From Candidatus Krumholzibacteriota bacterium (GTDB taxonomy: Bacteria; Krumholzibacteriota; Krumholzibacteriia; Krumholzibacteriales; WJIX01): a DNA stretch of 64,000 nucleotides. The DNA is taken from contig JAXHNR010000001.1 of assembly GCA_034520215.1 (NCBI GenBank), forward strand, positions 858,560 to 922,559, read 5' to 3'. Positions 33,678-41,147 of the stretch are shown one piece after another. The translations under genes were made by a program, and so were the position numbers. The notes below the pieces were generated by a model. It did no database searches, was not told where the DNA came from, and worked only from the letters and a program-made list of their open reading frames with translations. Within the stretch, counting starts at the first letter, position 1; each line of letters starts with the position of its first letter.

Positions 33678-34034
33678 ATGATCTTAGCAGACACTTCCGT
33701 TTGGGTGGACCATTTGCGTTCAGGTAATGTTCAGTTTTCAGATTACCTGAACGCCGGTCATATTGTTTGTCATCCCTATATTATAGGTGAACTGGCCTGT
33801 GGTAATATTAAGAATAGAAATGAAATACTAAGCATGCTCAGCTCTTTGCCAACAATCCAGCTTGCTGAACATGATGAAGTTATGTATTTAATTTCCGAGC
33901 ATAATCTTCATGGCCGGGGCATTGGTTGGATTGATGCGCATTTATTATCGTCGGCATTGATGGCGAAATGTAAAATCTGGACTTTTGATAGACCTTTGGA
34001 GAAAGTCGCAGAGAATCTCAAAATATCGATATAG
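33678..34034 (+). CDS. Cassette 16b: VapC PIN-domain ribonuclease toxin
   Basis: The PIN domain (118 aa) has the acidic residues in ILADTSVWVDHLR, IGELACG, and IGWIDAHLLSSAL followed by TFDRPL. VapC toxins cut tRNA or rRNA. ATG 33678 follows the vapB stop; an in-frame GTG or TTG at 33645 lies inside vapB and is unlikely. This is the last gene of the array. Confidence 0.92.
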   Translation: MILADTSVWVDHLRSGNVQFSDYLNAGHIVCHPYIIGELACGNIKNRNEILSMLSSLPTIQLAEHDEVMYLISEHNLHGRGIGWIDAHLLSSALMAKCKIWTFDRPLEKVAENLKISI

Positions 34035-34041
34035 TTATGTG

Positions 34042-34076
34042 GCCCGGCCACGCCTCAAACGCTCAAAATGTCACAC
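34042..34076 (+). repeat. Truncated last attC (3' half only)
   Basis: GCCCGGCCACGCCTCAAACG and CTCAAAATGTCACAC match the 3' half of the site-3 family, with the core mutated to GTCACAC. The 5' half is missing. It marks the distal end of the recognisable array. From 34077 to 34300 no gene is seen. Confidence 0.55.
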
Positions 34077-34303
34077 GATATGCCGGGGAAAAAAGAAGAG
34101 TTTATGTAAGATCAAATTAAAGACAGCAAGCCCGCGATAGAGCGGATTATTATTGTAGCATTTCCAGCATCTATGAGCGCAACTGTCAGTGATGTGATCA
34201 AGTAGTTGAATGCCCCGCTCCTGCTTATAAAAAGCCAATTGAGGCGGGCTTGTCAATCTTTTCTTTACATTACACCTCCCTCGCTTACAAAGTGATTTTA
34301 GTG

Positions 34304-34333
34304 TTGAAATTATTATTGAAAGTGTGGTATAAT
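34304..34333 (+). promoter_or_regulatory. Putative promoter, extended -10
   Basis: TTGAAA (34304-34309), 18-nt spacer ending in TGG, and TATAAT (34328-34333), 70 nt before the ATG at 34404. Same design as 8020 and 58673. Confidence 0.65.
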
Positions 34334-34403
34334 TATTAAGTATAAATTGGCGAGCGATCTTACATCCTTACATCTCATTTTTTTAAAGAAAGAAGAAGCA
34401 GAA

Positions 34404-35222
34404 ATGAATAAATCAATGTTAATTTCGCTAATCTTAATGCTATCTATCGCTTTTACCGGAGCGGCCTCGGCGACAGACTTCGAAGACCTGGCTCTAAACG
34501 GTGATTGCGAAGGCTGGACCGTTTCGGGTGAAGTTGTAGCGGGAGATTATATAAATCTTACCTACACTATAGGGCTCTACGAAGGGATGACCCTTATAGA
34601 GGAATACTCGGGTAGCGAGCTTATCTACAGAACCGATCCCATGTTTAGTTTCAATGGCATTTGGGCCTCCGAGCTTTGCGGCGAATATTACGTAAAGGGA
34701 ACCCTCGTATTGTCTCTGAGCACTTTTTCTCTGACCGAGGAACTTATGACTCCTACGTTTGTATGCGAATGCACCCCAGAGGACGTGTGCACCGGAACAC
34801 CTGGTTACTGGAAGAACCATGCTGACGCGTGGCCCGTAGATGCACTCAAGATAGGCGGAGCGACATACAGCAAAGACGATCTTCTTGATATTTTCTCCTG
34901 GAAACCAAAGAACAACAGGCATATTAAACTTTTCCATCACCTTGTGGCCGCAAAACTGAATATTATAAGCGGCGCCACTTGTGACGGTATTGACGATGCC
35001 GTGGCAATGGCGGATGATTTCTTCATGCTTTACCCGCTTGGGACAGATATCGATAAGGGTATGATGGATATGATTGATGAGCTGAAGGAACCTCTTGAAA
35101 TGTTTAACGAGTCTAATCCCTGCGGCGAAGGGATTGAGTTCGATGAAGAGGAGTCAATGCTGGGAGCCGGCTATGATGAAGATAAAACATCATGGGGCGC
35201 GGTTAAGAGTATTTACAAGTAA
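34404..35222 (+). CDS. Secreted protein with CTGTPGYWKNH motif and C-terminal W-G-x-x-K-S motif
   Basis: The signal peptide (MNKSMLISLILMLSIAFTGAAS, cleaved near ASA) is followed by a beta-rich domain. Then comes CECTPEDVCTGTPGYWKNH, a motif known from many bacterial surface and secreted proteins, and a helical part (HHLVAAKLNII). The protein ends in KTSWGAVKSIYK, the same ending as three other exported proteins in the window. ATG 34404 is preferred over the longer frame start because it begins the signal peptide, with AAAGAAGAAG upstream. Function unknown; extracellular or cell-surface location likely. Confidence 0.82.
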   Translation: MNKSMLISLILMLSIAFTGAASATDFEDLALNGDCEGWTVSGEVVAGDYINLTYTIGLYEGMTLIEEYSGSELIYRTDPMFSFNGIWASELCGEYYVKGTLVLSLSTFSLTEELMTPTFVCECTPEDVCTGTPGYWKNHADAWPVDALKIGGATYSKDDLLDIFSWKPKNNRHIKLFHHLVAAKLNIISGATCDGIDDAVAMADDFFMLYPLGTDIDKGMMDMIDELKEPLEMFNESNPCGEGIEFDEEESMLGAGYDEDKTSWGAVKSIYK

Positions 35223-35283
35223 GTAAGCAAGATGAGCGGTTGTTTTTAACCGATCAGCATCTGCTTTAAAATCACAGTAACTA

Positions 35284-35320
35284 AAGAGGGAGCACTACCT
35301 ATTGTGCTCCCTCTTAATTT
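35284..35320 (+). terminator. Rho-independent terminator
   Basis: AAGAGGGAGCAC and GTGCTCCCTCTT form a perfect 12-bp stem with an 8-nt loop, followed by AATTTGT. It lies 62 nt after the secreted-protein gene. The rest of 35316-35560 holds no gene; CCGCTT/AAGCGG (35506-35547) could form a long-range hairpin upstream of the hydrogenase promoter. Confidence 0.8.
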
Positions 35321-35569
35321 GTCAAATCATTCCGCCGCATTCATTTTTTAGAATTTCATGTCATTTATTACAGCTTGATCGAAAGGTATATTTGCTGCCT
35401 AAAGGACCTGAAGCTGATTAATCCCGGTTATTTCCGATCTTCAGTTTGAGTTTTTCATGCAAAAGGTGTTATCTTATGATAGAAGTTGAAGAGCCCCCTT
35501 AAAAGCCGCTTAAAAACTCAGATTTCTGTTTTTTAAACTTAAAGCGGTGCTATCAACTAACGATTAAAG

Positions 35570-35598
35570 TTGACATTATTATCATTTTTTCATATTAA
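35570..35598 (+). promoter_or_regulatory. Putative hydrogenase operon promoter
   Basis: TTGACA (35570-35575) and TATTAA (35593-35598) with a 17-nt spacer, 48 nt before the first hydrogenase gene, in a very AT-rich stretch. No obvious NikR site overlaps it. Confidence 0.6.
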
Positions 35599-35645
35599 TA
35601 ATTTTAATATGGAAGTACTTAGATAACCAGAAAAGGAGATGGGCC

Positions 35646-36680
35646 TTGAGTAAAAAAGCAGTCTCTCAATCGGAATTGGAAAATTGGGTAGATAGTGTTA
35701 TTCAGGGGCATAAGACGTATGGTGTAAAGTCGAAGCAGGATAAATATGATTACGGTATTCTTGAAAACGCCTCCCAGCTGAAGCTGGACTATGACGTTAC
35801 AATTCGTTCGCCGAAATTTCTTTTCCTGCCGGCAGTTGAATCCATTGCTTCATTCAATCGCGAAAACGCGAAATACGAGAGTGAGATTGAGAATGAAGCC
35901 TTTGTAGTATTCGGGGTTCATCCATACGATGTTGTCGCCATCAATCAGATGGATACTATCTTTTCACAGCCTAATAGAGATGAACATTATATGACCCGAA
36001 GAAACAACGCGACAATTGTTGCCGTTGATGTTCAGACCCCTTCTGAGGATGTCTTCGCTGGATATATGGGAACAGCGACAGTCGAAGAAGGGTTCGATGT
36101 ACTCGTTACCAGAATAGGTGATGACGCGTATCTCATAGACGCGGCTACCGAAAAAGGTGAAAAGCTCATTGCTTCTCTTTCCGGAGCGAATGACGCCGAT
36201 GACTCGGATATTCAGTCACGCGCGGATGTCTGGGAAGAAAACAAGAATAAGCTGCGCCGGCATGAGCTTGAAGTGGAGCCGTCGGAATGGCCTGAATTGT
36301 TGAAGAAATCAGTTGAGAGCCCACTATGGGAAGAAAAATCGGAAAAGTGCTTTTCATGCGGTTCATGCAATCTCGTCTGTCCCACCTGTTACTGTTTTGA
36401 CGTGCAGGAAGATGTGAATTGGGATATGAAGAGCGGCAAGCGCGTTCGCACTTGGGATGGATGTATGTTAACGAATTTTGCCACAGTCGCCGGTCCCCAC
36501 AATTTCAGGGCCGATAAAGCCGAGCGTTACCGCCATCGTTATTATAGAAAGGGCGCTTATGTACCGGAAAAGATTGATGGTGAAATAGCGTGTATCGGAT
36601 GCGGAAGATGTATTAACGCTTGTGTAGCAAAAATAGCTAATCCTGTTGAAGTAATGAATAGACTTGCGGAGGAAAAATAA
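35646..36680 (+). CDS. [NiFe] hydrogenase beta subunit, 4Fe-4S (HydB/AsrA-like)
   Basis: This iron-sulfur electron-transfer subunit belongs to group 3b (sulfhydrogenase-type) hydrogenases and is homologous to anaerobic sulfite reductase subunit A. The C-terminal third carries CFSCGSCNLVCPTCYC and CIGCGRCINAC, binding two [4Fe-4S] clusters, after an alpha/beta domain containing AFVVFGVHPYDVVAINQMD. It starts with TTG (AAGGAG 8 nt upstream). Its stop overlaps the next ATG, so the four subunits form one tight operon. 344 aa. Confidence 0.9.
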   Translation: MSKKAVSQSELENWVDSVIQGHKTYGVKSKQDKYDYGILENASQLKLDYDVTIRSPKFLFLPAVESIASFNRENAKYESEIENEAFVVFGVHPYDVVAINQMDTIFSQPNRDEHYMTRRNNATIVAVDVQTPSEDVFAGYMGTATVEEGFDVLVTRIGDDAYLIDAATEKGEKLIASLSGANDADDSDIQSRADVWEENKNKLRRHELEVEPSEWPELLKKSVESPLWEEKSEKCFSCGSCNLVCPTCYCFDVQEDVNWDMKSGKRVRTWDGCMLTNFATVAGPHNFRADKAERYRHRYYRKGAYVPEKIDGEIACIGCGRCINACVAKIANPVEVMNRLAEEK

Positions 36681-37507
36681 TGGCAGAAGATATGTATGTG
36701 CCACTGCAGGCAACAACTCTTCGCTCTGAAGAAATGACCGAAACAGAGCGGTTCTTTGAATTTAAACTCGACTCGGGTGAGCCCCTGGGGCATGAGCCGG
36801 GACAATTTGCTGAAGTCTCCATTCCGGGAATAGGAGAAGCGCCTATTTCTATTTCATCGTCATCAACACGTTCGGATACATTCGAGATGGTTGTCCGTAA
36901 CGTGGGGAATGTCTCTAACGGGATGCATCAGCTCAGCAAGGGGGACAAGATTGGCATTCGAGGTCCCTTTGGAAAAGGCTTCCCCGTGGAAGAGGATATG
37001 AAGGGGAAGGATCTGTTGTTTATCTGCGGCGGTATCGGACTTGTTCCTGTACGTTCCGCCATTCAGCATGTTCTTGACAATAGAAGCGATTACGGTTCGA
37101 TAAGCATTCTTTTTGGTGCTAAATCGCCGTCAGAAAGGCTCTTTGTAGACGAGCTAGCTGAATGGAAGGAAGATGACAAAATTGATTGCTTTATGGAGAC
37201 GGTTGATAAAGGAGATGAATCATGGGCCGGTAATGTCGGTCTTATTACAACCTGCATTCCTAAAGTAGATCACGATATCAGTAACACTAAAGTAATAATA
37301 TGCGGACCCCCGGTAATGTACAAATTTGTGTTAATTGAACTTGAAAAGCTGGGGTTTTCACACGATGATATATTCGTATCGCTGGAACGGCGTATGAAAT
37401 GCGGGGTTGGTCTATGCGGACATTGTCAGATAAACGGTTATTATGTCTGCCAGGATGGTCCCGTGTTTAAGTACTCTGATATCGAAGATGAAAAGGGGGC
37501 AATTTAA
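36680..37507 (+). CDS. [NiFe] hydrogenase gamma subunit, FAD/NAD(P)-binding, 2Fe-2S (HydG/AsrB-like)
   Basis: A ferredoxin-NADP reductase-like flavoprotein that passes electrons to or from NAD(P). The FAD-binding part contains ISISSSSTR (an RxYS-like variant region). The nucleotide-binding part starts LFICGGIGLVPVRS. The C-terminal CGVGLCGHCQING...C is the [2Fe-2S] motif of the family (C-x4-C-x2-C...C). 275 aa. Overlaps of 1 nt with both neighbours indicate translational coupling. Confidence 0.92.
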   Translation: MAEDMYVPLQATTLRSEEMTETERFFEFKLDSGEPLGHEPGQFAEVSIPGIGEAPISISSSSTRSDTFEMVVRNVGNVSNGMHQLSKGDKIGIRGPFGKGFPVEEDMKGKDLLFICGGIGLVPVRSAIQHVLDNRSDYGSISILFGAKSPSERLFVDELAEWKEDDKIDCFMETVDKGDESWAGNVGLITTCIPKVDHDISNTKVIICGPPVMYKFVLIELEKLGFSHDDIFVSLERRMKCGVGLCGHCQINGYYVCQDGPVFKYSDIEDEKGAI

Positions 37508-38253
37508 TGAGTAAACCGAGAGTTGCAATATTTGATTTTGCCTGCTGTGAAGGTTGTCAGCTGCAGATTGTCGATATGGAAGAGGAGATTATCGATCTTC
37601 TGTCTGTTATAAATCCGGTAGAGTGGCGGGAAGCTATGAGCGAACAAAGCGAGCAGTTCGATATTTCTATTATCGAAGGTTCTATAACACGGGTTGAAGA
37701 CGAAGAACGGCTGCGCTCGATTAGAGAAAAGTCAAAGGTTCTTGTAGCTTTAGGCGCCTGTGCCGTAACAGGCGGGGTAAATAAACTTAAGAACAACTTT
37801 GATCTTGATGATGTTAAGCAATTTGTATATAAAGATGACGCCAAGATGCCGCATTTGAATACCAGTAAGACAAAAGCTGTCTGTGAGGTAGTTAAGGTGG
37901 ACTATAACGTTCCGGGCTGCCCGATAGATGTCGATGAATTTGCTTATATTGTGAGATGTCTGGCGATTGGCAAAGAACCGGACCTTCCCACCTATTCAGT
38001 GTGTGTTGAATGCAAGAAGAAGGGTAATATTTGCAGATTTGAATACGGCGAATTATGTCTCGGCCCAATCACTCTCGCGGGCTGCGGCGCGAAATGTCCG
38101 ACGGAAAGCGCGGCTTGTTTCGGGTGCAGGGGATGGGTGGAAGATCCGAATGTGAATGCCGCCAAAGATGTGCTTGAAGAATATGGTCTGACGGTTGATG
38201 ACTTGAAGAGTAAAATGAAATTATTTGGTAGTCAACAGGAGAATACAATATGA
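37507..38253 (+). CDS. [NiFe] hydrogenase small (delta) subunit
   Basis: The small subunit relays electrons from the NiFe site. The N-terminal FACCEGCQLQIVDM holds the proximal-cluster cysteines, followed by ALGACAVTGG and VPGCPIDVDEF. Additional cysteines near the end (CVECKKKGNIC, CGAKCPTESAACFGCRG) would carry further clusters, as in group 3 enzymes. There is no Tat signal, so it is cytoplasmic. 248 aa. It overlaps the large-subunit gene by 4 nt. Confidence 0.94.
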   Translation: MSKPRVAIFDFACCEGCQLQIVDMEEEIIDLLSVINPVEWREAMSEQSEQFDISIIEGSITRVEDEERLRSIREKSKVLVALGACAVTGGVNKLKNNFDLDDVKQFVYKDDAKMPHLNTSKTKAVCEVVKVDYNVPGCPIDVDEFAYIVRCLAIGKEPDLPTYSVCVECKKKGNICRFEYGELCLGPITLAGCGAKCPTESAACFGCRGWVEDPNVNAAKDVLEEYGLTVDDLKSKMKLFGSQQENTI

Positions 38254-39563
38254 GTAAAGCAGTTGATATAAACGTAAAACATGTTACCCGTGTTGAAGGA
38301 CATGGGAACATTGTGGTAAAAGCCGACGATGGAAGTATTGAAAAAGTTGAGTGGCAGGTACCGGAAGCGCCCAGATTTTTTGAAGCTATGGTGCGCGGCA
38401 ACAATTATGACGATATCCAGACGATTGTAAGCAGAATATGCGGTATTTGCTCCGCATCTCATTCACTTGCCGCTCTTAAAGCCGTAGAAGACGCTCTTGA
38501 TGTTAAAGTGTCCGAGCAGACTCGCAAACTCCGGATACTTCTTAATTATGCTGAACAGATAGAGAGCCATGTCTTACACGTAGGTTATCTCGTTGCTCCC
38601 GATTTGCTCGGCGTTAAGTCAGTCGTGCCGCTTGTATCTTCTCATCCTGATCTGGTAAAAACCATTATAGCGGCGCACCGTTTGGGTAATGAAATGATGA
38701 GCCTTATAGGCGGAAGAAGGACTCACCCTGTATCCGTTAAAGTCGGAGGTTTTTCACGTATACCTACCGAGAGTCAGCTTAAAGATCTAAAGAAGAAACT
38801 TGAAGATTCGGTTCCAAAGCTTAAAGTGATAGCCGAAGCAGTACTGGGTCTCGCGGATAAACTTCCCGCTTTCGAGAGAGATACGGAGTATATCAGTATA
38901 ACAAATCCCGATCATTACACATTCTATGACGGAGATATCTTCAGCACTGACATTGACAAGACGGTCGACATACACGACTTCGAATCGGTCGCGAATGAAT
39001 ATGTATCAGCGCAGAGTACGGCAAAATGGACTAAATGGCATAGAGATTCTTTCGCCGTAGGCGCGCTGGCTCGGTTTAATAACAACGCCGATCAGCTTCT
39101 TCCGCTCGCAAAGAGCATAGCCGATATGTTCGGGCTTAAGAAGGGATGCTGTAACCCCTACTTTAATAATGTCGCGCAGATTGTTGAAGTAGTTCAAGTT
39201 GTTGAGCATTCGCTTAAACTCATTGGCGAGTTGCTTGAAGATGGACTTGACCCTGAAGCGAGTAAACCTCCTAAAGTTGAAACAAAAGCTGGTGAGGGAG
39301 TAGGATGTGTTGAAGCACCTCGCGGAATTCTCTTTCACAGGTACAAGTTCGATGATAATGGTATATGCACCGGAGCCAATATCTGTATTCCGACTAACCA
39401 GAACCACGGAAATATTCAGAAAGATTTCGAAGAGCTTGTACCGCAGTTTATCAGCGCTGATAAGACTGAAGATGAAATTCGCCTCGGGCTTGAGATGCTT
39501 GTTCGCGCGTATGATCCATGTATTTCCTGTTCTACTCATTATCTGGATGTTGAATTTGTTTAG
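38250..39563 (+). CDS. [NiFe] hydrogenase large (alpha) catalytic subunit, group 3b-like
   Basis: The active-site subunit binds the NiFe(CN)2CO centre through two CxxC pairs: RICGICSASH near residue 65 and DPCISCSTH near the C-terminus. The seven residues after the His (YLDVEFV) would be removed by the maturation endopeptidase encoded next. At 437 aa, with soluble character and the accompanying AsrAB-like subunits, it fits bidirectional NAD(P)-linked group 3b hydrogenase. HTHPVSVKVGGFSR-type features confirm the family (RRTHPVSVKVGGF). Confidence 0.95.
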   Translation: MSKAVDINVKHVTRVEGHGNIVVKADDGSIEKVEWQVPEAPRFFEAMVRGNNYDDIQTIVSRICGICSASHSLAALKAVEDALDVKVSEQTRKLRILLNYAEQIESHVLHVGYLVAPDLLGVKSVVPLVSSHPDLVKTIIAAHRLGNEMMSLIGGRRTHPVSVKVGGFSRIPTESQLKDLKKKLEDSVPKLKVIAEAVLGLADKLPAFERDTEYISITNPDHYTFYDGDIFSTDIDKTVDIHDFESVANEYVSAQSTAKWTKWHRDSFAVGALARFNNNADQLLPLAKSIADMFGLKKGCCNPYFNNVAQIVEVVQVVEHSLKLIGELLEDGLDPEASKPPKVETKAGEGVGCVEAPRGILFHRYKFDDNGICTGANICIPTNQNHGNIQKDFEELVPQFISADKTEDEIRLGLEMLVRAYDPCISCSTHYLDVEFV

Positions 39564-39606
39564 ATAATGTAGAGGATTAACGAACAGCATAAACAACCCG
39601 TGAATT

Positions 39607-40122
39607 ATGGAGACTAAAAGGGAATCTGAAAGCAGCTCCGGCTCCATTATAGTTGGAGTTGGCAATACAATGATGCTTGATGAGGGTATTGGGGTGCGTG
39701 TTGTCCGGGAGATGAAGAAAAGCGGTAACTACCCGTCAGGTTTCGAAATAGATGAAGTTGGCGCTTCTTCTTTCAATATAATTCACCTTATTTCTTCAAA
39801 GAATATTGCCGTTTTGGTAGACTGCGCCTACATGGGAGAGGACTCGGGCGTTATTCGTATGTTCACCCCCAAAGAGGCGGAATCAAGAAAAATAAGGACG
39901 GGGCTTTCTCTTCACGAAGGAGATCTGGTTCAGGCGGTCCGTCTGATGGAGCATACGGGAGTTATGCCGAAATGGCTTTATTTTTTCGGTATTGAACCGG
40001 TTGAAGTAGCGCCCGGCGATCGGCTGTCACCTCTTCTTGACGAGAAATTGGATGAGTATGCCGACTTTATTAATGAAAATATTTTATCAGTAATTAAGAA
40101 AATAGAGGATGCTGATGCATGA
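39607..40122 (+). CDS. Hydrogenase maturation endopeptidase
   Basis: This HyaD/HycI-type protease clips the C-terminus of the large subunit after nickel insertion. GVGNTMMLDEGIGVRVV carries the first acidic nickel-contacting residue, VDCAYMG the second, and LHEGDL the histidine. At 171 aa it has the usual size. It starts 43 nt after the large subunit and overlaps hypA by 8 nt. Confidence 0.92.
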   Translation: METKRESESSSGSIIVGVGNTMMLDEGIGVRVVREMKKSGNYPSGFEIDEVGASSFNIIHLISSKNIAVLVDCAYMGEDSGVIRMFTPKEAESRKIRTGLSLHEGDLVQAVRLMEHTGVMPKWLYFFGIEPVEVAPGDRLSPLLDEKLDEYADFINENILSVIKKIEDADA

Positions 40123-40462
40123 ACTCAGTTTATGCAAAACAATTGTCGATACTGTACTTGAGCAGATGAAAAAGCACGATTTGCCTCGAGGTTCACTTTT
40201 GTCCACGAAAATAGATGTGGGTGCTATGCGGCAGATTGTCTATGAGCAGATGCAGTTTGCCTATGAAGTTCTGACAAAAAATACAATTGCGGCAGGTTCA
40301 GAACTTGACATCACGGTTCTTCCTGTAATAATTAAATGCAACTCGTGTGGCTGGAAGGGTGAAACAGATACCATAATGGCCTATTGCCCGGAATGTTTCA
40401 GTGTAGATACTATAATGCTTCAGGGCAAAGAGCTTACTTTGGAAAAATTGGAGGTCAGGTAA
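40115..40462 (+). CDS. hypA: Hydrogenase nickel chaperone HypA
   Basis: HypA delivers nickel to the large subunit. It starts MHELSLCKTIVD, where His2 is the nickel ligand; this fixes the start at ATG 40115 rather than the in-frame ATG 40109. The zinc site is CNSCGWKG...CPEC. 115 aa. It overlaps the endopeptidase stop. Confidence 0.95.
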   Translation: MHELSLCKTIVDTVLEQMKKHDLPRGSLLSTKIDVGAMRQIVYEQMQFAYEVLTKNTIAAGSELDITVLPVIIKCNSCGWKGETDTIMAYCPECFSVDTIMLQGKELTLEKLEVR

Positions 40463-40466
40463 TATT

Positions 40467-41147
40467 ATGAGCACCGGTGAGATTAAGATATACAAGGACT
40501 TAATGGGAGAAAATGACAAATGGGCTGGTAATATACGTAAGATGCGGCGTGAAAATGGTATCTCGATGATCAATATTATAGGTTCTCCCGGATGTGGAAA
40601 GACAGCCCTTCTTGAATCTATGATAAAGAAATTGGGAGAGGTGTCCAATTTTGCCGTACTTGAAGGAGATGTTGAAACTACAAATGACGCAGTCAGGCTT
40701 AAAGCTCTTGATATAGAAGTCTCTCAATTGATCTCGGGCGGGGCCTGCCATCTTGAGGCAAAGCTTGTACACAACGCAATCTCTGATCTGGATCTTGAGA
40801 AAATCGATATGGTTATTGTTGAAAATGTTGGTAATCTTGTATGCCCCGCCGAATTTGATATCGGCGAAGACGCGAAGGTGGCCGTACTTAGCGTAACTGA
40901 GGGAGAGGATAAACCTGTTAAGTATCCTCTATTGTTTCAGGAAGCTAAATGCTCGGTGGTGAGCAAGATGGATCTGCTCGAGCATCTTGATTTTGATATT
41001 GAAAAGTGTATCTCCAACATTAAAAAGGTAAACCCGCGTTTACCAATATTCAAGCTTGCTTCGCTCACAGGCGAAGGTGTCGATGACTGGATTGCGTGGG
41101 TTCAGGAGCAGCTTGAAAATGCTAAAAAGAGTTCTGGCAGTAGTTAA
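40467..41147 (+). CDS. hypB: Hydrogenase nickel-insertion GTPase HypB
   Basis: The SIMIBI GTPase has Walker A GSPGCGKTALLESM, then EGDVETTNDAVRL and GGACHLEAKLVHNAI with the metal-binding Cys-His. There is no long histidine-rich nickel-storage stretch at the N-terminus, so it depends on other nickel supply. 226 aa. Four nt after hypA, overlapping hypF by 29 nt. Confidence 0.95.
   Translation: MSTGEIKIYKDLMGENDKWAGNIRKMRRENGISMINIIGSPGCGKTALLESMIKKLGEVSNFAVLEGDVETTNDAVRLKALDIEVSQLISGGACHLEAKLVHNAISDLDLEKIDMVIVENVGNLVCPAEFDIGEDAKVAVLSVTEGEDKPVKYPLLFQEAKCSVVSKMDLLEHLDFDIEKCISNIKKVNPRLPIFKLASLTGEGVDDWIAWVQEQLENAKKSSGSS

Noticed and set aside
14734-34076. CRISPR array as an explanation of the repeated palindromic blocks
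   Set aside because: Repeats are 60-170 nt, imperfect, separated by whole genes and end in RYYYAAC/GTTRRRY core sites. This is attC-like, not repeat-spacer, and no cas genes are present.
34071-34256. 61-aa minus-strand frame after the last attC
   Set aside because: It overlaps a degenerate attC end, has no ribosome site and no recognisable motif.
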